A DNA stretch of 64,000 nt from Symploca sp. SIO2E9 (lineage in GTDB: Bacteria; Cyanobacteriota; Cyanobacteriia; Cyanobacteriales; Coleofasciculaceae), in the NCBI GenBank assembly GCA_010692645.1, contig JAAHGS010000018.1, positions 86,342 to 150,341 of the forward strand. Reading direction: 5' to 3'. The first letter of the stretch is position 1; every line of letters begins with the position of its first letter. Positions 1-7,961 of this stretch are shown piece after piece. Below the pieces are notes generated by a model. The model saw only the letters and a list, made by a program, of their open reading frames with translations, ran no database searches and was not told the DNA's origin. Both the position numbers and the translations under genes were made by a program.

Positions 1-118
1 CTTCAAGGGCTAAGACAAGCATTTCCCGAATCAAATCTTCGTCTTCCACAACTAGAACGCGCGTAGCTCTTGCTAGTTCTGGACTGGAATGACTCTTTGG
101 TCTATCGAGAGAAAGCAT
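1..118 (-). CDS. Response regulator, N-terminal part only (cut by window edge)
   Basis: The complement reads from an ATG at 118 towards base 1 and runs off the window. The 39 visible codons give a short variable leader, then VLVVEDEDLIREML, which is the first strand and the acidic pocket (E-D) of a CheY-like receiver domain. The protein is therefore a two-component response regulator. The phosphorylated aspartate and any output domain lie outside the window, so the DNA-binding class cannot be told. It is transcribed away from the creatininase gene, with about 540 bp of leader between them. Confidence 0.75.
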   Translation of the reverse strand, partial: MLSLDRPKSHSSPELARATRVLVVEDEDLIREMLVLALE

Positions 119-654
119 AAAGATCTAAGAAACCAATTATTTAAGGTTCTATGCCCAGGTATACAACAAAAATACCTCCTTGGACGGAGAAAAAAAACTT
201 AATGATCTATCTCATGTTAAAACCTTTCACCAGCTTACATCAACACTTTGTAAAGATTTCCTAGGTTTTACTTTACCAGCCGAGATATATTAAACGTTTT
301 AAATTTTATCGAGATGTTGTAATACTTGTCATACAATGGTATGACGGATAAGGGGCTTCTAATAATTATCTGCAGCAAGATGGCACCTGCCATCTCTTAG
401 CTGCATTTGTATCTACGGCTTGAGTGCGTTTGGGTCATCTACCATTTGTGGCTTCAATTTTATCAGGCAGGCAAATTCTGTTGGTAGTTGAAGCAACAAG
501 TTCAGATAGGCATTAAGTATTAGGGAAATTAACTAATTTACTACAATATAAGGTAGCGCGCCCCTAGTTCCCTAAGACACTGTCTAGTCTGTACAAAGTT
601 GTACACTGCCTAACAAGCAGGCACAAACACCTATTGACCCGAGACTAAGTGATA
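119..654. other. Divergent intergenic region without a gene
   Basis: This is a 536-bp region between a leftward response regulator and a rightward creatininase gene. I see no convincing open frame. It should hold the promoters of both genes. The only clear structure is the 7-bp perfect palindrome listed at 328-345. Confidence 0.5.
328..345. promoter_or_regulatory. Perfect inverted repeat, possible operator
   Basis: GTCATAC, a 4-base spacer and GTATGAC form a perfect 7+7 dyad in the divergent promoter region. The size fits a dimeric regulator site. No known consensus was recognised, so the role is inferred only from symmetry and position. Confidence 0.3.
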
Positions 655-1401
655 ATGCTGCTACATTTAAGTACTTGGAAAGAAGTTGAGGCATACCTGG
701 AGCGGTCGCAAGGGATCATTTTGCCCATTGGCTCAACTGAACAACATGGACCGACAGGATTAATTGGTACGGATGCGATTTGTGCCCAATCGAGTGCCCA
801 AGGGGTCGGTGAAGCTACTGGAGCCCTTGTCGCCCCCACTATCAATGTGGGCATGGCACTACACCATACAGAATTTCCAGGAACAATCAGTTTAAAGCCA
901 AGTACCTTAATTCAGTTGATTAGAGACTATCTCACCTGTTTGGTTAAGGCTGGCTTTACCAAATTTTTCTTTATCAATGGTCATGGTGGCAATATCGCTA
1001 CACTGAATGCAGCTTTTGCCGAAACTTACGCTCACTTAGCTGATTTAAACTTACCCAATGCCTCACTGGTAAAGTGTTATCTCGCCAACTGGTTCTCCTG
1101 TAAAGGAGTTAATCGTTTGGCGAAAGAGTTATATGGCGACCAAGGGGGCTATCATGCCAATCCAACGGAAGTAGCCTTTACTCAGTATGTGTGTCCCAAG
1201 ATCGTTAAACACGTACCTCTAGAAGTCAAAGTTTCCTCTGACTTTAGAATATATAGCGCAGTTGACTTTCGAGAGCGCTACCCTGACGGTCGCATGGGTT
1301 CAAATCCAGCCTTAGCAACACCAGAGCACGGTAAGCAGTTTTATGAGTTAGCCGTCAAGGAACTAAGTAAATCCTATCTAGAGTTTTTAGGCTGTTCCTG
1401 A
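655..1401 (+). CDS. Creatininase-family amidohydrolase
   Basis: A 248-residue protein of the creatininase/creatinine amidohydrolase family (metal-dependent amidases; MftE and FAPy deformylase are relatives). Visible family marks are LPIGSTEQHGPTG near residue 23, with the metal-binding E-x-H, an Asp a few residues later (GTDA), the HHTEFPGT motif near 70 and NGHGGN near 110. The length is normal. The ATG at 655 is preferred over an in-frame GTG at 649 because the family starts a few residues before the first strand; neither has a clear Shine-Dalgarno site. The substrate cannot be told. A Crp-type regulator follows 64 bp downstream on the same strand. Confidence 0.8.
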   Translation: MLLHLSTWKEVEAYLERSQGIILPIGSTEQHGPTGLIGTDAICAQSSAQGVGEATGALVAPTINVGMALHHTEFPGTISLKPSTLIQLIRDYLTCLVKAGFTKFFFINGHGGNIATLNAAFAETYAHLADLNLPNASLVKCYLANWFSCKGVNRLAKELYGDQGGYHANPTEVAFTQYVCPKIVKHVPLEVKVSSDFRIYSAVDFRERYPDGRMGSNPALATPEHGKQFYELAVKELSKSYLEFLGCS

Positions 1402-1465
1402 GCACAACTGATACAGACTGATTCAAGCCAATCGTAGTTTTTTCTCTTGTTGAAACTCAACTGTT

Positions 1466-2059
1466 ATGACTATTACGACTACTCACCTTTTGAGCTCACC
1501 TGTTAATTTAAGGCAGCGCACTTTCAGCCGCCGCGACTCGATACCCCTGCAACCTGATGGTTTATGGCAAATTGCGCGGGGTGTAGTCAGAACCGTAACC
1601 TGGAATCCGGAAGGAACATTAACGACCTTGGGATATTGGGGTCCAGGAGATGTAGTAGGTCAACCGCTATCTCGAATTCAGCCTTATCAACTTGAGTGCT
1701 TGACCAGTGTAGAGGTTAACTACATTCCTTCTAGTCAATGTCACCAAGTCTTCGATGCCATTTTGTTACACGTTCAACAGTCAGAAGAAATACTTAATAT
1801 CATCCGCTATGAACGCATGCCCAACCGCTTGCAACAACTCCTGATCTGGTTAGCCAAAAAGTTTGGTCGCTCAGTGAGCAGTGGACAGTTGATTGACTTA
1901 CGACTGACCCATCAAGGACTCGCTGAAGCAATCGGTACCAGGAGAGTAACAGTAACACGATTGCTTAATCAGTTTGAGCGAGAAGGAATTATTGCTCGAC
2001 CAAGGCGCAATTTTATTGTTCTGTGTCATCCGTTGATACTTGTTAACTCAAAAAATTAA
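1466..2059 (+). CDS. Crp/Fnr-family transcription regulator
   Basis: A 197-residue DNA-binding regulator. Residues about 30-90 are a shortened cyclic-nucleotide-binding-type beta roll (LTTLGYWGPGDVVG, QLECLTSVEVNYIP). Residues about 110-190 are a Crp-type winged helix; the recognition region reads GLAEAIGTRRVTVTRLLNQF. This form is common in cyanobacteria, where such proteins often lack the residues that bind cAMP, and no clear phosphate-binding cassette is seen here. Its stop lies 11 bp from the end of the convergent radA gene. The targets are unknown. Confidence 0.8.
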   Translation: MTITTTHLLSSPVNLRQRTFSRRDSIPLQPDGLWQIARGVVRTVTWNPEGTLTTLGYWGPGDVVGQPLSRIQPYQLECLTSVEVNYIPSSQCHQVFDAILLHVQQSEEILNIIRYERMPNRLQQLLIWLAKKFGRSVSSGQLIDLRLTHQGLAEAIGTRRVTVTRLLNQFEREGIIARPRRNFIVLCHPLILVNSKN

Positions 2060-2070
2060 GGTCTTGGCGG

Positions 2071-3633
2071 TCAGTTTTCGGTAATTTCCGAGAGCTCCTG
2101 ATCCTCCAAATTCTGACGCAATCCTCCAGGCAAAGCAGCAATAATTGCATCGAGGACTCTCGATACCTGGACAATTTCTAAACCCAATTCGGGTAAGGTC
2201 TGACCTTTAGGAATGATTGCTCGCTTGAAACCTAGCTTGGCAGCTTCTTTGAGGCGCAGCTCCATCTGAGAAACCAGTCGCACCTGTCCCCCTAAACCTA
2301 CTTCTCCAATTAAAACCGTGCGGGGGTCAACAATGCGATCACGGAAAGAAGCAACCACAGCGATTGCTATACCCAAGTCAGCGGCTGGTTCCTCAACACC
2401 TAAACCCCCAGAAGTGGCTACATAAGCATCTAATTTGGAGAGGGGAATCCCCACTCGTTTTTCTAGAACAGCCAGGATTTGTTGCAGGCGATTGTAATCG
2501 ACGCCAGTAGTAGAACGCCTGGGTGAACCATAACTGGCAGGAGATACTAGGGCTTGCAACTCTACCAAGAGTGGACGAGTGCCTTCACAGGCGACGACAG
2601 TAGCAGTACCAGGGCTCATTTCATCCCGATTACCTAAAAACAGTTCCGAAGGATTACTAACTTCCTGTAAGCCTTTATCTACCATTTCAAAAATACCGAT
2701 TTCGTGAGTAGCACCAAAGCGATTTTTCACTGAACGGAGCAGTCGATGAGAAGCAAAGCGATCGCCCTCAAAATACAGGACTGTATCTACTAAGTGTTCG
2801 AGTACCCTTGGTCCTGCGATCGCTCCTTCTTTGGTTACATGTCCTACAATTAGCAGGGTAATATTTGCCCGCTTGGCGACTTGCATTAGTGCTGAGGTAC
2901 ATTCCCGCACCTGTGCTACCGAACCCGGAGCAGAACTTAAGGCGGCAAAATATATTGTCTGGATACTGTCAATTACTGCCACCTGGGGTTTGAGGGATTC
3001 CAATTCTCGCAGAACCTCTTCCAAGTCAGTCTCTGGCAGTACATAAAGGCTTCCTTCTGGTTCAACTTGAGCTTGAGGTTGGTTGCGTTTTTTTGATTTT
3101 GAGTTTGATTTTGAGGAGGTTGAATGCTTGTGGGAATTACCCTGTTGTGGTTCTGACTCCACCGGCACCTCACCAACACCAAGGCGAGAGGCACGCAGTT
3201 TCACCTGTTGCCCCGACTCCTCGGCACAGACGTATAGTATACGGTGTATTTTTGACAATTGATTGGCAACTTGCAGTAGCAGAGTTGATTTACCAATACC
3301 AGGATCACCGCCAATCAAGACCAAAGAGCCAGGGACAATACCACCCCCAAGTACTCGGTCAAGTTCACCATAGCCTGAAGCAAATCGCATCTGGACTTGA
3401 TCAGAAATTTCTGAGAACTTGAGCGATGATCTTGGTTGTGCTGGTCCTCGATTTTCTGAGTGCTCGTGAGAGGATGTCTGAGATTTCCAACCTCCACGAC
3501 CAAGATTGAGGGTGGATGGGGTTACAACCTCTTCTAAGGAGTTGTAAGTACCGCAGGAGGAACATTTGCCAAACCATTGTGAGAACTCTGCCCCGCATGC
3601 ATTACAAACATATAGGGATTTAGGCTTCGGCAT
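2071..3633 (-). CDS. radA: DNA repair protein RadA
   Basis: A 520-residue RecA-like ATPase that acts in recombination and branch migration. Features in order: a C4 zinc finger at residues 10-28 (CNACG...CSSCG); Walker A GGDPGIGKST near 108; a long low-complexity Ser/Lys/Gln insert around 165-195; Walker B-like VAVIDSIQTI; the RadA signature KNRFG near 303; and a C-terminal Lon-protease-like domain. It is somewhat longer than the usual 450-460 residues because of the insert. It starts with ATG at 3633 and is divergent from rpaB, an arrangement I recall from other cyanobacteria. Confidence 0.95.
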   Translation of the reverse strand: MPKPKSLYVCNACGAEFSQWFGKCSSCGTYNSLEEVVTPSTLNLGRGGWKSQTSSHEHSENRGPAQPRSSLKFSEISDQVQMRFASGYGELDRVLGGGIVPGSLVLIGGDPGIGKSTLLLQVANQLSKIHRILYVCAEESGQQVKLRASRLGVGEVPVESEPQQGNSHKHSTSSKSNSKSKKRNQPQAQVEPEGSLYVLPETDLEEVLRELESLKPQVAVIDSIQTIYFAALSSAPGSVAQVRECTSALMQVAKRANITLLIVGHVTKEGAIAGPRVLEHLVDTVLYFEGDRFASHRLLRSVKNRFGATHEIGIFEMVDKGLQEVSNPSELFLGNRDEMSPGTATVVACEGTRPLLVELQALVSPASYGSPRRSTTGVDYNRLQQILAVLEKRVGIPLSKLDAYVATSGGLGVEEPAADLGIAIAVVASFRDRIVDPRTVLIGEVGLGGQVRLVSQMELRLKEAAKLGFKRAIIPKGQTLPELGLEIVQVSRVLDAIIAALPGGLRQNLEDQELSEITEN

Positions 3634-3831
3634 TCTGAATCTATAAATGAAAAAATACTATTAAAAACTATTCAAAAAATTTCGATTTTTAAACAAAAGT
3701 TAAGAAAAACCTCAAAGAACGCCCAAAGCAAGGTAAAACGCTTAAAAAAGCTTCTTATAACGTTATATTCTATAGGTAAGATACTGATAAATTAACAATT
3801 CACTAAGTAGATTTCAGGAGTATTGAGTAAC

Positions 3832-4560
3832 TTGGAAAATCATAAGGAAAAAATCCTCGTTGTTGATGATGAGGCTAGTATCCGCCGCATCTTGGAAACT
3901 CGCCTTTCAATGATCGGCTACGATGTCGTCACCGCCGCCGATGGCGAAGAAGCTCTAGATACTTTTCGCAATAGTGAACCTGACTTAGTAGTCTTAGATG
4001 TAATGATGCCTAAGCTTGATGGCTACGGCGTCTGTCAGGAATTGCGCAAAGAATCCGATATTCCTATCATAATGCTAACTGCTTTAGGAGATGTTGCTGA
4101 CCGAATTACGGGTCTAGAATTAGGAGCTGATGACTATGTAGTCAAGCCTTTTTCTCCTAAGGAGTTGGAAGCCCGCATTCGCTCAGTACTGCGAAGGGTT
4201 GAGAAAGTTGGGGCTTCCGGTATACCTAGTTCTGGTGTTATTCATGTCGCTAATATCAAAATTGATACTAACAAACGTCAGGTTTACAAGGGGGATGAAC
4301 GCATCAGGCTTACAGGCATGGAGTTTAGTCTGCTAGAGTTGCTGGTGAGTCGCTCTGGAGAACCATTTTCTCGTTCCGAGATTTTGCAAGAGGTATGGGG
4401 ATATACACCAGAGCGTCACGTCGATACGCGCGTTGTCGATGTTCATATCTCCAGGCTACGGGCAAAATTGGAAGATGACCCTAGTAATCCTGAGTTGATT
4501 CTGACAGCAAGAGGCACTGGCTATCTATTCCAACGCATCATCGAGCCTGGAGAGGAATAA
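3832..4560 (+). CDS. rpaB: Response regulator RpaB (OmpR type)
   Basis: An essential cyanobacterial OmpR/PhoB-type regulator of high-light, redox and circadian output genes, which binds HLR1 sites. It has a receiver domain at residues 5-120 (ILVVDDEASIRR, phospho-acceptor in VLDVMMPKLDG, conserved Lys in YVVKPF) and a winged-helix output domain at about 140-235. No ATG start is available. The family begins MENHKEK or similar, which corresponds to a TTG at 3832 lying 11 bp after AGGAG (3816-3820). A second TTG at 3823 would add three residues but sits only 2 bp from AGGAG. Near-identical to the family throughout. Confidence 0.93.
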   Translation: MENHKEKILVVDDEASIRRILETRLSMIGYDVVTAADGEEALDTFRNSEPDLVVLDVMMPKLDGYGVCQELRKESDIPIIMLTALGDVADRITGLELGADDYVVKPFSPKELEARIRSVLRRVEKVGASGIPSSGVIHVANIKIDTNKRQVYKGDERIRLTGMEFSLLELLVSRSGEPFSRSEILQEVWGYTPERHVDTRVVDVHISRLRAKLEDDPSNPELILTARGTGYLFQRIIEPGEE

Positions 4561-4609
4561 TCTTAACTAGCTCTTGAGCATTTAATTAAGCAAGTTGCTC
4601 TAAGGGTGT

Positions 4610-4642
4610 GAATCTCCTCCCTGTCGAGGCAGGGGGATTCCT
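4610..4642 (+). terminator. GC-rich hairpin after rpaB (IS200/IS605-end type)
   Basis: CTCCCTG, a short loop and CAGGGGG form a hairpin 50 bp after the rpaB stop, followed by GATTCC. The wording resembles the end hairpins of IS200/IS605 elements seen at several other places in this window. It may serve as an rpaB terminator, although there is no T-run. Confidence 0.35.
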
Positions 4643-4727
4643 GTGAGGGAAACTAAATATTAAGAATTAACAATACATTCTTGACAAAAGATAAATGTTT
4701 TTATCAAGTATTTATTCCTGATTGAGT

Positions 4728-5384
4728 ATGGCAAAAACTGATCAAAACTATTTGCTGCGGCAGGTGCCATTTGTAGTTGGCGGTTTAGGAGGGTTGCTGC
4801 TACTAATTAACCGTTTACTGACGCCCCAACTGACCGATTATCAGGCACGTTCAGATGCACTGGGAGTACTTTTGAGTGCGGTATTGATTTTGACTGGTTT
4901 ACTATGGCAACAGGTACAGTCGCGCTCCCCTGAGGCTGTGGATTTGATTGGTGAACAGGGTTTTGTACTCTCCAGTGGACTAGATCAAGAGCTCAAGACA
5001 GAACTAGCATGGGCATCCCATCTACTACTGACAAATACAGCAACGCGATCGCTTGTGGTTTGGTATCAGGGTAAAGTACTCTTGCGTCGAGGTGTCTTAG
5101 GGGTAAATCCCCAAGTCAAACCAGGGGCAATTTTGAGTAGAGTTATGGCAAAGCAAAAACCAGTCTATCTAGTTGCTTTGGCGCTCTATCCAGGCAAAAT
5201 TGAGTTTGATTATCTACCAGAGAATACCCAAGGCGTAATTTGTCAACCCCTAGGCAATCAGGGAGTTTTAATTTTGGGAGCCAATGCCCCCCGTAGTTAC
5301 ACTAAACAAGACGAAAATTGGATTGAGGGAATTGCTGATAAATTAGCCAACACCCTCAGTCGCCATGAGGTTGAGTGTTGTTGA
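4728..5384 (+). CDS. ccbB: Cofactor assembly of complex C subunit B (CcbB)
   Basis: A 218-residue membrane-anchored protein of the CcbB (CCB2/CCB4-like) family, which in oxygenic phototrophs helps attach haem c(i) covalently to cytochrome b6. Two hydrophobic segments lie near residues 12-30 and 45-63, followed by a soluble domain (residues 70-215) with the family-typical run from SGLDQELKTELAWASHLLL to GVLILGA. ATG at 4728 is preferred to a TTG at 4722. It overlaps or nearly abuts the DUF2157 gene downstream, so the two may be co-transcribed. Confidence 0.75.
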   Translation: MAKTDQNYLLRQVPFVVGGLGGLLLLINRLLTPQLTDYQARSDALGVLLSAVLILTGLLWQQVQSRSPEAVDLIGEQGFVLSSGLDQELKTELAWASHLLLTNTATRSLVVWYQGKVLLRRGVLGVNPQVKPGAILSRVMAKQKPVYLVALALYPGKIEFDYLPENTQGVICQPLGNQGVLILGANAPRSYTKQDENWIEGIADKLANTLSRHEVECC

Positions 5385-5394
5385 TAATTATCAA

Positions 5395-6753
5395 ATGCTT
5401 TCTGATCAGTTTCGTCGCCAGTTGTCTCAAGAAGCCAAACAATGGCGAAGAGAGGGATTAATTAATGATTCTATCTATGAAAAATTAGCTGAACGCTATC
5501 AGTTTTATGAACTCGACAGATTTATACGCAACCGATTCATCCTAATTTTATTGGGCTTAGGCAGTGTACTTTTGGGCTTGGGAATTATCACCCTTGTACA
5601 AGCAAATTGGCAAGGGTTACCACGGGTATTAAAAGTGATGCTGCTACTGAGTTTACTCATTGCTATCAACAGGGCGGGATTCTACCTGTGGCAACGCCAA
5701 ACTAATCTCTGGCAACGCCGTTTAGGGAAGGCATTATTATTTTTAGGGGCGCTGGTTTTAGGGGCGAATATGGCTGTGCTCTCCCAAATGTTTTACCAGA
5801 GTGGGCAGCTATATCAATTGTATTTAGTCTGGGGATTGGGTGTCTTGGCAATGGCTTATAGCCTGCGGTTTACTTGGTTGGGAATACTTTCTGTCCTCTT
5901 GATAGGATTAGGGTATGTGTATGGGCACCGACAGCAAACAGTTGTAACCATCGCAGAGTTATCCTGGTTGCAGTTAATATTGCAGCATATGCCAGTGTTA
6001 GCGGGTTTAGCTTTTGTGCCACTGGCTTACTGGTGTCACTCGAGATGGATTTTTCGTTTAGGCGCGATCGCGGTAGTTTATTCATTAGAAGCTAACTTGA
6101 TAAAGCTGAATTTATTGGCTTCCCAAGCTTGGATTGCGATTATCGCCTGTGCCCTACCACCAGCACTGTTATGGGCGTACCGGGATTCTATGTGGAAAAT
6201 TACACCTCATTTCCAGTCATTTGGTAACACGGCTCGTACTTTGGCAATTACTTTCCTTGGACTGCAATTTTATCTATTATCTTTTTATTGGTGGTGGAAC
6301 AGTTCACCACCAACAGTAGTATCAATTGAAGAAGCCCAACCACTACTTTTGCCTACATTAAGCAATGTTCTGGTTTTAGGTGGTTTAACTATCTGGGCTT
6401 GGCTGCGACTGGTGCAGCAAATCGACCTAACAACCACTTTTGTAGCCAGTATAATTGCTATCGGTGCTTTAGTTCCTTATTGGCATTTAAGTATCAGTAA
6501 TCTGCCTATCGCGGCAGTAGTTATCTATAATTTGTTACTATTTGTACTAGCAATTGGTCTACTTCGCGAAGGTTTAGAGCAGGGAGAGCGCCGCTTATTC
6601 TGGGGTGGCATAGCACTGCTAATTATGCAAATTTTTACCAGGATGATTGAGTACGAAACCGATTTACTCTTCAAATCCTTGGTATTTTTCCTATGTGGTT
6701 TTAGTGTAGTGGCAGCAGGGTTTTGGTTTGAGCGCAATCTTAGAAGCTCTTAA
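5395..6753 (+). CDS. DUF2157 multi-pass membrane protein
   Basis: About 452 residues with a hydrophilic N-terminus (FRRQLSQEAKQWRREGLI, the DUF2157 signature) and then about ten to twelve hydrophobic helices to the C-terminus. ATG at 5395 gives the usual family start; an ATG at 5365 would overlap ccbB by 20 bp and add ten residues. The family is usually paired with a GDYXXLXY-domain protein, and that partner follows at 7013, so the two probably form a membrane complex of unknown role. A tandem TAAGTAA repeat starts at the stop codon. Confidence 0.8.
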   Translation: MLSDQFRRQLSQEAKQWRREGLINDSIYEKLAERYQFYELDRFIRNRFILILLGLGSVLLGLGIITLVQANWQGLPRVLKVMLLLSLLIAINRAGFYLWQRQTNLWQRRLGKALLFLGALVLGANMAVLSQMFYQSGQLYQLYLVWGLGVLAMAYSLRFTWLGILSVLLIGLGYVYGHRQQTVVTIAELSWLQLILQHMPVLAGLAFVPLAYWCHSRWIFRLGAIAVVYSLEANLIKLNLLASQAWIAIIACALPPALLWAYRDSMWKITPHFQSFGNTARTLAITFLGLQFYLLSFYWWWNSSPPTVVSIEEAQPLLLPTLSNVLVLGGLTIWAWLRLVQQIDLTTTFVASIIAIGALVPYWHLSISNLPIAAVVIYNLLLFVLAIGLLREGLEQGERRLFWGGIALLIMQIFTRMIEYETDLLFKSLVFFLCGFSVVAAGFWFERNLRSS

Positions 6754-6788
6754 GTAATAAGTAATAAGTAATAAGTAATAAGTAATAA
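6751..6788. repeat. Heptamer tandem repeat (TAAGTAA)n
   Basis: About five copies of TAAGTAA begin at the stop codon of the DUF2157 gene and supply its TAA. The same heptamer on the other strand recurs at 56271-56308. Such short tandem repeats (STRRs) are well known in cyanobacteria. Confidence 0.85.
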
Positions 6789-6863
6789 TTGAAAACCAGA
6801 AGATTTATTGGTGGTCACTTAATAAGTAAAATTATAGTACTGCGCATTTAGGTAATCCATATA

Positions 6864-6989
6864 TAGCGTTTCTCGAATAACTGAGATACACCTAGTTCTG
6901 TTCTCTGCTCTCTGCTCTCTGCTCCCTGCTCCCTACTCCCTGCTCCCTAAAACCAAGAAATTTGTATCTCACCAATTTGAGAAGTGCTA
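6864..6989. mobile_element. Miniature element, TAGC-end family, with nested heptamer repeat
   Basis: A 126-bp element flanked by TA at 6862-6863 and 6990-6991. The left end reads TAGCGTTTCTCGAATAAC then TGAGATACA. The complement of the right end reads TAGCACTTCTCAAATTGG then TGAGATACA, so the ends are matched over about 28 bp. The centre (about 6901-6950) is a pyrimidine-rich heptamer repeat of CTCTGCT/CTCCCTG units. TA target sites suggest mobilisation by an IS630/Tc1-type transposase. The right end lies only 23 bp upstream of the next gene start and probably contributes to its leader. Confidence 0.75.
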
Positions 6990-7012
6990 TAACTTCTTCA
7001 ATCCTGTTTTCA

Positions 7013-7699
7013 ATGAATTCTCAATCTAATACTAATAATACTAATAGCTCTCTATCTATCTGGCGATTATGGATACCTCTTTGGTTTCAAATTGCAATCA
7101 TGATTAGTGTTCCAGTCCAAGTACTATACACCATAATCTTTGGCAAAACTGTCATTCTCCAAACAGTGCCAGTATCTCCTCACGACTCCTTAGAGGGTTA
7201 TGCCCAGATGTTAAGATATGACATCTCTAACCAGGACAACTTACGCCAGCTCAAAGGATGGGAGAACTTAGCAAAGCAAGAAATTAGTCAACATGATGGC
7301 AGGAAATTGAGCTTTATTAAACCTGGTACGCGCTTTTATGTAATTTTGGAAGCACCAGTTACAAATTCCTCAACTAAACTACCATCAGCTTGGTTTCCAG
7401 TTACCCTAAGTGTCAAAATTCCTTCTCAATTAGAAGCCAACCAGGTGGCGATTAAAGGTTTAGCCCAAAAGCGCTTCATTGATTACAACTTGGAAAATTA
7501 TTTTATGAGTGAACAGCAATGGCAGGAAATTTATGCTGAACTTAGACAGGCAATGTCAGCTCAACCAAACCAGCTGCCAGCCAAACCACCAATCGTCATG
7601 GAAATAAAAGTAAATTCGAGAGGTGATGCAATACCTGTTAGTATTAGAGCGCTTGTTGGTGAAGATCAACAACAGCAGATTCGTACTTATCGTTTGTGA
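7013..7699 (+). CDS. GDYXXLXY-domain membrane protein
   Basis: About 229 residues with one hydrophobic segment near residues 20-45, then an extracytoplasmic domain. The core motif reads EGYAQMLRYDIS, a slightly shifted version of the GDYXXLXY signature. The family normally sits directly after a DUF2157 gene, as here, and no function is established. ATG at 7013 is chosen because the open frame upstream runs into the miniature element ending at 6989. About 260 bp without a gene follow before the convergent sppA. Confidence 0.7.
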   Translation: MNSQSNTNNTNSSLSIWRLWIPLWFQIAIMISVPVQVLYTIIFGKTVILQTVPVSPHDSLEGYAQMLRYDISNQDNLRQLKGWENLAKQEISQHDGRKLSFIKPGTRFYVILEAPVTNSSTKLPSAWFPVTLSVKIPSQLEANQVAIKGLAQKRFIDYNLENYFMSEQQWQEIYAELRQAMSAQPNQLPAKPPIVMEIKVNSRGDAIPVSIRALVGEDQQQQIRTYRL

Positions 7700-7961
7700 T
7701 ACTAAGTTTTCAGGAGAGACTCCTCTATCTGCTTACTTTCATCTTCTCCCTGTTCACATCGATTGAGATATATATCGTTTCTTCATCCATAGAATTGCTG
7801 ATCAATTTAGCGATATCATCCCTCTAAGTTTATTATTTCGAGACCTAAGCTAAAACACATTTAATTTACATAAACCAAAATCAGTTGTTTCTTATGTAAT
7901 GGCTGTGGAATGGGCCTCTCGCAGGTTCAAAATATGCAAGTTAAATGTGGAACAGCTTAAT

